Source: Pseudonocardia parietis (GTDB lineage Bacteria > Actinomycetota > Actinomycetes > Mycobacteriales > Pseudonocardiaceae). Taken from it: a DNA stretch of 64,000 nt. A model generated the notes under the pieces. It saw only the letters and a list, made by a program, of their open reading frames with translations, was not told the DNA's origin and did no database searches. A program made the translations under genes and the position numbers. The stretch spans positions 1,240,001 to 1,304,000 of the forward strand of contig NZ_JAGINU010000001.1 of NCBI RefSeq assembly GCF_017876315.1, written 5' to 3'. This document shows positions 58,296 through 64,000 of this stretch, in pieces; position 1 is the stretch's first letter; the number at the start of each line of letters is the position of its first letter.

Positions 58296-59753
58296 ATGAG
58301 CGTCGACGACGATCGGAAGAGTCCTGCCGCCCCGGCCGTGACCGGGACGACGTGGGTCGGTCTGATGACGGTTCTCGTGGCGGAGTTCATGGACCTCGTG
58401 GACGCGACGACGGTGACGGTCGCGTTGCCCTCGATCGCGGCGGACCTGGGACTGTCTCCGGCACAGGTGCAGTGGATGCTGGCCGGATACACCCTCGCGA
58501 TGGGCGCGGGCCTGATCACCGGCGGCCGGCTCGGGGACATGCTCGGCCGGCGGCGGGTGTTCCTGGCCGGCCTGGCCGCAGGCACCTTCTTCGCCATCAC
58601 GGCCGCCGTCGCGCCCACCGCCGGTTGGCTGCTGGCGAGCAGGCTGCTCAGCGGTGTGAGCGCCGCGTTCACCGTGCCCCTGGTCCTGGGCCTGGTCCGG
58701 GCGTCGTTCACGGCCGAGCAACGGCCCAAGGCGCTCGGGCTCTACGGCGCGACACTCGGGCTGGCCTCCGTCGTCGGGCCGGTGCTGGGGGGCGCGCTCG
58801 TCAGCGGTGACCTGTGGGGCCTGGGCTGGCGAGCGGTGTTCTGGATCAACGTGCCCATCGGGATCGTCGCGCTCGTCATCGGATGGTGGGTGCTGCCCGA
58901 ATCCCGCGACCCCCGACCGGCCCGGCTCGATCTCGTCGGGGCGCTGCTCGTCGCGGTGGTCGCGACGCTCGTCCTGCTCCCGCTGGCACAAGGCGCCCAG
59001 CTCGGCGGGCCGGGATGGACGATCATCGGCCTGGTCGCGGCCACGGCCGTGGCGTTCGGTCTCGTGACGCACCTGCGCCGCCGGATCGCACGAGGTGCGG
59101 ACCCGTTGTTCCCCCCGGCGTTGTTCGCGCGTCGCGGGTTCAGCGCGGGTGTCGGGGTGGCGCTCGTCTTCTTCGGTGCGATCGGGTCGTTCTTCCTGGT
59201 GCTGGTGCTCTACCTCCAGGACGGCACCGGGCGTTCGGCCTGGGCGACCGGGCTGGTGCTGCTGCCGTACGCGGTCGGATCGGTCATCACCTCGGGGCTG
59301 TCGGTCACGCTGGCCGCGCGGATGGGCCGCACCCTGCTCATCGTCGGCGCGCTGGTTCTGGCGCTCGGCCAGGCACTGTTGCTGCTGTTCCTCGCCGGCC
59401 CCGGCGAGCCCGGGTACCCGCCGTTGGCGGCAGCGCTGTTCGTGGCGGGCCTCGGGCTCGGCCTGGCGGCTCCACCCCTGATCGACGTCGTCCTGTCCGC
59501 GGTCGACGACCGGCACGCCGGCACCGCCGCCGGGGTGCTGACCACCGCCACCCAGATCGGCGGTGCGCTCGGCGTCGCGGTCCTCGGATCGATCTACTTC
59601 GCCTCGCTCCGCGATGCCGGCCCCGCCGCAGGCGTCGCCGGTGCCCACAGCGCTGCCCTGTCCACGGCGCTGCCCTGGCAGATCGGCGCCTATCTGCTGG
59701 CCGCCGGTCTCATGACCCGGCTTCCGGCCCGTGCCACGACCGACCCTGTCTGA
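58296..59753 (+). CDS. MFS exporter, DHA2 type, paired with the MarR regulator
   Basis: A 485-residue exporter with about 14 helices: MDLVDATTVTVALPSIA in helix 1 and GGRLGDMLGRRRVFL in loop 2-3. It resembles EmrB/QacA proteins exporting drugs or toxic metabolites. ATG 58296 with ATAGGAG upstream. Divergent from its likely repressor. Confidence 0.9.
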   Translation: MSVDDDRKSPAAPAVTGTTWVGLMTVLVAEFMDLVDATTVTVALPSIAADLGLSPAQVQWMLAGYTLAMGAGLITGGRLGDMLGRRRVFLAGLAAGTFFAITAAVAPTAGWLLASRLLSGVSAAFTVPLVLGLVRASFTAEQRPKALGLYGATLGLASVVGPVLGGALVSGDLWGLGWRAVFWINVPIGIVALVIGWWVLPESRDPRPARLDLVGALLVAVVATLVLLPLAQGAQLGGPGWTIIGLVAATAVAFGLVTHLRRRIARGADPLFPPALFARRGFSAGVGVALVFFGAIGSFFLVLVLYLQDGTGRSAWATGLVLLPYAVGSVITSGLSVTLAARMGRTLLIVGALVLALGQALLLLFLAGPGEPGYPPLAAALFVAGLGLGLAAPPLIDVVLSAVDDRHAGTAAGVLTTATQIGGALGVAVLGSIYFASLRDAGPAAGVAGAHSAALSTALPWQIGAYLLAAGLMTRLPARATTDPV

Positions 59754-59792
59754 CGCCCGCACCACACCGTCTCGATCCCCGGGGAGAACCTC

Positions 59793-60224
59793 ATGAGCGA
59801 GCTCGAAGGCTCGATGATCGACCACCTCAACCTGCCCGTCGGCGACCTCGCGCGCGCGGTGGCCTTCTACACCGAGGCGCTCGCCCCGCTCGGCATCCAC
59901 ACGGTCATGGAGGTCCCCGCCGACCCCGGCTCCGGGCAGAAGGCGATGCACGCCTTCGGTGCCGGACCGAAACCGTTCTTCTGGGTCATCGAGGCCGGTC
60001 ACGACGTCCGGCACGACACCGACACCCACCTCGCCTTCACCGCCCCGGACCGCGAGACCGTCGACGCGTTCTGGGCCGCGGCCCTCGCCGCCGGAGCGAC
60101 CCCGCTCCGTCCGCCCGGCCTCTGCCCCGAGTACCACTCCGACTACTACGGCGCCTTCGCCGGCGACCCCGACGGCATCAACGTCGAGGCCGTGTGCCAC
60201 CGGGCACCGCACCCACCCCGCTGA
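59793..60224 (+). CDS. VOC-family (glyoxalase/bleomycin resistance-like) protein
   Basis: A 143-residue two-module VOC protein: MIDHLNLPVGDLARAVAFY opens the first beta-alpha-beta-beta-beta unit with the metal His, and HLAFTAPDRETVDAFW the second, with the last Glu in INVEAVCH. It may be co-transcribed with the MFS exporter 39 bp upstream, as a resistance or detoxification partner. GGGGAGAAC before the ATG. Confidence 0.87.
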   Translation: MSELEGSMIDHLNLPVGDLARAVAFYTEALAPLGIHTVMEVPADPGSGQKAMHAFGAGPKPFFWVIEAGHDVRHDTDTHLAFTAPDRETVDAFWAAALAAGATPLRPPGLCPEYHSDYYGAFAGDPDGINVEAVCHRAPHPPR

Positions 60225-60230
60225 TCGACG

Positions 60231-60285
60231 GTTGTGGAGTGGGGCGCACGGCACACGTACGCCCCACTCCTCAACGGGTGATCAC
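60231..60285. repeat. palindromic element B, copy 2
   Basis: GTTGTGGAGTGGGGCG and its imperfect complement CGCCCCACTCCTCAAC, ending GGTGATCAC, between two convergent genes; the histidine kinase stop codon lies inside it. Ends match the copy at 39661-39715. Confidence 0.6.
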
Positions 60286-61553
60286 GCGGGGGCGGCGAGC
60301 TCCAGCTCCACCTGCAGGCCCCCGGCGGGCGGGCTGTGCAGGGCCAACCGGCCGCCGCCCTGGTCGGCCGTGCGGCGCGCGATGTCCAGGCCGAGCCCGG
60401 TCGAGCCGCCGCCGCTCACCCCGCGCGAGACCGGGTCGGCGCCCGGGGGCAGGCCGGGGCCGTGGTCGGACACGACGAGCCGGGCGCCGCCGCGGGACCG
60501 GCCGGTCAGTTCGATCCCGAACGCGGTGCCGTCCGGGGTGTGCGCGAAGACGTTGCCCAGCAACGCGTCCACGCAGGCCTCCAGGTCGCCGCGGGCGCAG
60601 CCGACCGGCAACGGCCCCTCGGCGAGGTCCAGGGTCACGGCCCGGTCGGTGTCCTCGGCGAGCACCTGCCAGAACTCGACCCGCTCCCGGACGACGGCCG
60701 CGGCGTCCGCCGACCGGCCCTCGCCACCGCGCCGGCGGGCCTGCTCGATCGCGCCGGTGACGGCCCGCTGCACACCGTCCACACCGGAGGAGATGCGGGC
60801 CGACTCGTCGGGGTCGCGCAGTGCCTCGGCGTCCAGGCGCAGCGCGGTCATCGGAGTGCGCACCCGGTGCGCGAGATCGGCGACGTTCTCCCGCTCCTCG
60901 CGCAGCAGCTCCGAGATCCGCCCGGCGAGCCCGTTCAACGCCCCCGCGACGACGCCGAGCTCGGCAGGCGCCGCCGGGTCGGCGCGGGCGGCGAGGTCGC
61001 CACCGGCCAGCCGCTCGGAGACCTCGGACAGGTCGGTGCTGGCGTCGACCAGGGAGCGGGCCAGCCGATCGGCCAGCAGCAGCGCACCCGCCATCAGCAC
61101 GACGGACAGCCCCGCCAGCAGCAGCCAGGACCGGGTGACACCCCGGGTCAGCTCGGCGTCCGGGACGAACGCCCGGATGACGCTGTCGCCGGCCGCGCCC
61201 TGGACGGAGAACACCATCTCCCGCCCACCCGGGGCCTCGGTGGAGGCGCTCACCCCGCGCAGACCCAGCTCCACCAGGGGGCTGCGCGGTGCGGGCGCGC
61301 CGAGCACCGTGCCGTCGGAGAGGATCACCGAGACGTCACCGGGATCGCGCTCGTCGGCCAGCTCGACGGTCGGCGCCATGGTGTTCCGGTCGGCCGTGGC
61401 GACGACCGGGGTGAGGCTCTGGGCCTGCGCGGTGGCGGTGGACAGGGCGGTGTCCTCGGCGACCGTCCTGATCAGCACGGCCAGCGGCACGGCGAACGCG
61501 ACCAGCACCAGCAGCACCGTGGCCGCGACGAGCGCGAGGATCCGGCGGCGCAT
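60282..61553 (-). CDS. sensor histidine kinase
   Basis: A 423-residue membrane kinase. Helix 1 (residues 5-30), an extracytoplasmic domain (about 31-148), helix 2 (LLLAGLSVVLMAGALLLADR), a HAMP segment, H-box ADLAHRVRTPMTALRLDAEA, N-box EACVDALLGNVFAHTPDG and G-box DHGPGLPP. The phospho-acceptor His is followed by Arg, not the usual Glu. ATG overlaps the response-regulator stop, so the pair is co-expressed. The signal is unknown. Confidence 0.92.
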   Translation of the reverse strand: MRRRILALVAATVLLVLVAFAVPLAVLIRTVAEDTALSTATAQAQSLTPVVATADRNTMAPTVELADERDPGDVSVILSDGTVLGAPAPRSPLVELGLRGVSASTEAPGGREMVFSVQGAAGDSVIRAFVPDAELTRGVTRSWLLLAGLSVVLMAGALLLADRLARSLVDASTDLSEVSERLAGGDLAARADPAAPAELGVVAGALNGLAGRISELLREERENVADLAHRVRTPMTALRLDAEALRDPDESARISSGVDGVQRAVTGAIEQARRRGGEGRSADAAAVVRERVEFWQVLAEDTDRAVTLDLAEGPLPVGCARGDLEACVDALLGNVFAHTPDGTAFGIELTGRSRGGARLVVSDHGPGLPPGADPVSRGVSGGGSTGLGLDIARRTADQGGGRLALHSPPAGGLQVELELAAPA

Positions 61554-62266
61554 CAGGCCTCGTCCGGACCGGCCGGCGCCGCAGGCGTGCTCGGCGCGGA
61601 GAGCCGGACCCCGACACCGCGCACCGAGTGCAGGTAGCGGGGCTGCTGCGCGGTCTCACCGAGCTTGCGGCGCAACCACGACAGGTGCACGTCGACGGTC
61701 TTGTCCGCACCGCCGTAGGGCTGCTGCCAGACCTCGGTGACCAGCTCCCGCTTGCTGACGACCTGGTCCGCCCGCGCGGCGAGGTGGTGCAGCAGGTCGA
61801 ACTCGCGCGGGGTCAGCTCCAGCTCGGTCCCGTCGAGCTGCGCGCGCCGCGACCGCGGGTCCACCGACAGCCCGCCGACCACGACGGTCGGGTCCGGCGT
61901 GCCGTCACCGAGCCGGCGCAGGACGGCCCGGATCCGGGCGTCGAGCTGGGCGGCGGCGAACGGCTTCACCAGGTAGTCGTCGGCGCCGGCGTCGAGCACC
62001 GCGACGATCTCGGACTCGTCGTCGCGGGCGGTCGCGACGATCACCGGCACGGTGCTGGCACCGCGCAGCATCCGCAGCATGGTGGTGCCGTCCATGTCCG
62101 GCAGGCCGAGGTCGAGCACGACCAGGTCCGGGCGCTTCCCGACGGCCGCCTCGAGGCCGGTCATCGCGGTCGGGGCGGAGTCGACGGCGTGCCCCCGCTC
62201 ACCGAGGCCGCGGATCAGCGCGCCGCGGATGGCGGGGTCGTCCTCGACGATCAGGATCTGGGCCAC
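61553..62266 (-). CDS. OmpR/PhoP-family response regulator
   Basis: A 237-residue two-domain regulator. Receiver: acidic pocket EDD (8-10), phospho-acceptor D52 (LVVLDLGLPD), T79 and K101 (YLVKPF). DNA-binding winged helix from about residue 135 (LTPREFDLLHHLAARADQVV, DKTVDVHLSWLRRKLG). GTG 62266 with GGAGAGG upstream. Its targets are not evident. Confidence 0.93.
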   Translation of the reverse strand: MAQILIVEDDPAIRGALIRGLGERGHAVDSAPTAMTGLEAAVGKRPDLVVLDLGLPDMDGTTMLRMLRGASTVPVIVATARDDESEIVAVLDAGADDYLVKPFAAAQLDARIRAVLRRLGDGTPDPTVVVGGLSVDPRSRRAQLDGTELELTPREFDLLHHLAARADQVVSKRELVTEVWQQPYGGADKTVDVHLSWLRRKLGETAQQPRYLHSVRGVGVRLSAPSTPAAPAGPDEA

Positions 62267-62267
62267 G

Positions 62268-63776
62268 TCATGTCGCCTCTCCGCCGATTCCACCGACCGG
62301 CTCACACCAGACATAGGAGCGTCGTGGGCTGGTGGGGGTGCCTTCGGCCCGCACCCGGCCCTCGTCGACGAGTTTGCGGACCGCGGCGAGTACCGCCGGT
62401 CGGGAGCGATCGACCTGCGCGGCGAGCTCGGCGGCGGTCGACCTGCCCTGGCGCTGCAACAGGGTCGTCACGGCGTCGTAGGTGCTGCCGTGCACCTCGG
62501 CCGGCCGTCCCCGGGGCACGGAGTCGAACAGCTCGGAGCGGGCGAACCGCACCTCGAACCGACCCGGGTGATTGCGGAACGTGGGTTGCGGCAGCCCGGA
62601 CCGGAGCAGGTCGCGGATCATGGCGGGAATCCCCGACGCGCGGTTCTCCGCCACCACACGGTCGCTGCGTGGCAGATAGGTGTCCGACAGCAGTTGGGCG
62701 AGGTAGCCGTTGCGGGACGAGGACACTCTCTCCTCGCCCAGGTCGGCCACGGTCACCGGGCCGAAGATTCCTCCGGGACTGGTCACTCCCAGATGATCGG
62801 GATGGAGTTCGACGGTGATCTGGGTGCCCCGGCTGACCGGGCTGTAGTCGCGGTGCAGCACGGCGTTGACGACGGCCTCCCGCACCGCCTCGAGCGGATA
62901 GTCCGGGGCGTCCAACCGTCCGGACTCTCCGACGAAGCCTCGTGCCGCGATGTTCCGGCGGACCGCCGCGACGCATTCGGCGACCTGTTCGGGGATCGGA
63001 CCCCGGAACTGCTGGTTGTCGAGGAAGCGCGGTTGCTCCCTCGTCCCGGGGCCGGCCTCATGGACGATGAGAGTGATCATCAACTGCGGGTACCACTCCT
63101 GTGGGAACGGCCCGAGCGCAAGCATGCCGCCGAGGGACGGGACCGGGCGGCCGTCGTCGTCGGGTACGAGAACGCGCAGCCGCCGCAGGGCGGACTCGTC
63201 GTCGACGTCACGTAGCGATCGGCTCGTGCCGCGTGCCCGTTCGAGCATCCGGCGGGTGGCGTGGGTGTCCAGATCGTCGATCCCGGCGCCGGCCACCGGT
63301 TCGGCATCGTAGGTGGGCTGGCCGCGGTTGGCGATCGTCAATCCGATCTCGGCCTGCGTCATCCGCCGGTCACCGTCCCCCGCTCGGACGTACGAGCCGT
63401 TCGCGATCCCGCGGGAGCGGACATAGCAGGGCTTCTGGTCCGAGGGGAGCGGCGAGATCTCGGCCGAGACGACGACCCGGCCGTCGATCTCGATGAGATC
63501 GGTCGTCGGGCGAACCGGCGGCTCGAGCTGGTCGCTCAGTGCGGACACCAGATCGTCGCGCAGCTTGACGGGGTTGGCCATCGCGACGGCCTGGAAGTCG
63601 TCGTTCTCGTCGACGCCCAGCAGGACGACACCGCCGTTGGTGTTGGCGAACGCCGACGCGGTCTCGACGGTCGTGCGCGGCAGGCCACCGCGGGAGGCCT
63701 TCGCCTCGACACCGCTGGGCTCGCCGCCGAGCCGACGGAGATCGGCGAGCAACTGGCGTAGGTCGTCCGGTTCCAC
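62268..63776 (-). CDS. AlbA_2/Schlafen-type ATP-binding transcriptional regulator
   Basis: A 502-residue protein. N-terminal AlbA_2 domain (EAKASRGGLPRTTVETASAF, NGGVVLLGVDE), a middle region ending in an HATPase_c_4 domain (REAVVNAVLHRDY, VTSPGGIFG) and a C-terminal winged helix (RSTAAELAAQVDRSRPAVLA). Such proteins are usually DNA-binding regulators, sometimes linked to defence or stress. GTG 63776 has GAAAGG six bases upstream; a TTG one codon earlier is possible. It ends one base into the response-regulator region, so the two may share a transcript. Its promoter carries repeated TTTCAGGT sites. Confidence 0.85.
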   Translation of the reverse strand: MEPDDLRQLLADLRRLGGEPSGVEAKASRGGLPRTTVETASAFANTNGGVVLLGVDENDDFQAVAMANPVKLRDDLVSALSDQLEPPVRPTTDLIEIDGRVVVSAEISPLPSDQKPCYVRSRGIANGSYVRAGDGDRRMTQAEIGLTIANRGQPTYDAEPVAGAGIDDLDTHATRRMLERARGTSRSLRDVDDESALRRLRVLVPDDDGRPVPSLGGMLALGPFPQEWYPQLMITLIVHEAGPGTREQPRFLDNQQFRGPIPEQVAECVAAVRRNIAARGFVGESGRLDAPDYPLEAVREAVVNAVLHRDYSPVSRGTQITVELHPDHLGVTSPGGIFGPVTVADLGEERVSSSRNGYLAQLLSDTYLPRSDRVVAENRASGIPAMIRDLLRSGLPQPTFRNHPGRFEVRFARSELFDSVPRGRPAEVHGSTYDAVTTLLQRQGRSTAAELAAQVDRSRPAVLAAVRKLVDEGRVRAEGTPTSPRRSYVWCEPVGGIGGEAT

Positions 63777-63782
63777 CAAGCA

Positions 63783-63831
63783 CCTTTCAGGTTTCAGGTC
63801 TTCTTTCAAGTTACCTGAAAGGCTTTCAGGT
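63783..63831 (-). promoter_or_regulatory. array of TTTCAGGT half-sites in the AlbA_2 regulator promoter
   Basis: Five copies of TTTCAGGT or a close form lie within 49 bp: 63785-63792, 63792-63799, 63804-63811 (TTTCAAGT), inverted at 63813-63820, and 63824-63831. The middle two make the near-perfect 19-bp palindrome CTTTCAAGTTACCTGAAAG. Just before the gene's ribosome site, this fits autoregulation by its winged helix. Confidence 0.65.
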
Positions 63832-63941
63832 CCGCTCAGTACCCACGTTATGCGGGCAGCCGCTGCGGGTGACAGCGATCTCGGACTCTCTTCGGTGTCC
63901 TTTAGGAATGCGTTAACCGAGCCCCGGGGCATCCTGGGGGC

Positions 63942-64000
63942 GTGAACGGACCGAGCAGGCGCACCACCCGCACCGGGCTCCTCGCCGGCCTCTGGATCGC
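63942..64000 (+). CDS. start of a gene running off the window
   Basis: GTG at 63942 with GGGGG upstream opens a frame NGPSRRTTRTGLLAGLWI that continues to the edge; the end looks like the beginning of a membrane helix. A TTTAGGAATGCGTTAAC stretch (63900-63916) upstream has two similar half-sites 11 bp apart, as OmpR-type regulators bind. Too short to identify. Confidence 0.35.
   Translation, partial: MNGPSRRTTRTGLLAGLWI

Noticed and set aside
1..64000. CRISPR arrays, rRNA and tRNA genes
   Set aside because: No repeat-spacer pattern, no rRNA-like stretch and no cloverleaf with a TTCRA arm was seen on reading both strands by eye; a covariance search was not possible.

Overview
The window is a 64 kb piece of a very GC-rich actinobacterial chromosome. 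Mycofactocin biosynthesis, a BioQ-type TetR, a cobalamin riboswitch on ribonucleotide reductase, a form II CO dehydrogenase-like operon and many leaderless GTG/ATG starts point to a Pseudonocardiales-like organism. That placement is inference from gene content, not a measured identity.

Layout. 1-2.2 kb: the 3' end of a non-ribosomal peptide synthetase gene and a coupled MFS exporter. 2.2-8.6 kb: a metal/corrinoid-type uptake locus (histidine-phosphatase-like protein, CbtB, CbtA, a lipoprotein, two FecCD permeases, an ATPase and a CbiX-like/ferredoxin protein). 8.7-10.3 kb: a RibD-like reductase and a mycofactocin-coupled SDR. 10.4-14.4 kb: nrdA-nrdB on the minus strand behind a cobalamin riboswitch and a pair of NrdR-like boxes; NrdB carries Phe at the radical-Tyr position, as in class Ic enzymes. 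14.4-19.3 kb: bioB-bioA-bioF-bioD with a divergent BioQ-like repressor and a perfect operator over the bioB start. 19.3-22.9 kb: copper-binding four-helix protein, universal stress protein, Tat lipoprotein and FMN reductase. 23-28.3 kb: an NAD-dependent formate dehydrogenase operon (fdsGBAD) that sits between roughly 110 bp direct repeats made of the 3' ends of its two neighbours, so it looks inserted. 28.4-41.6 kb: a DUF952-GNAT fusion, then mycofactocin genes mftA, mftB, mftC, a giant fused pair of FadH/OYE oxidoreductases, an MFS transporter, mftE, a phosphodiesterase and mftF. 41.6-46.7 kb: coxSLM-coxG, preceded by an IdeR-like iron box. 46.8-47.8 kb: P1 peptidase. 47.8-55.7 kb: a four-gene Wadjet-like SMC defence system. 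55.7-57 kb: an IS110-family element with a structured upstream non-coding region that may encode a bridge RNA. 57-64 kb: PepSY protein, MarR/MFS pair, VOC protein, a two-component system, and an AlbA_2/HATPase regulator with an array of repeats in its own promoter.

The parts with most to find are the formate dehydrogenase insertion, the repeat-laden fused OYE protein of the mycofactocin cluster (which carries a dispersed palindromic element in frame), the Wadjet/IS110 region, and several promoters with well-formed palindromes whose regulators are not in the window.
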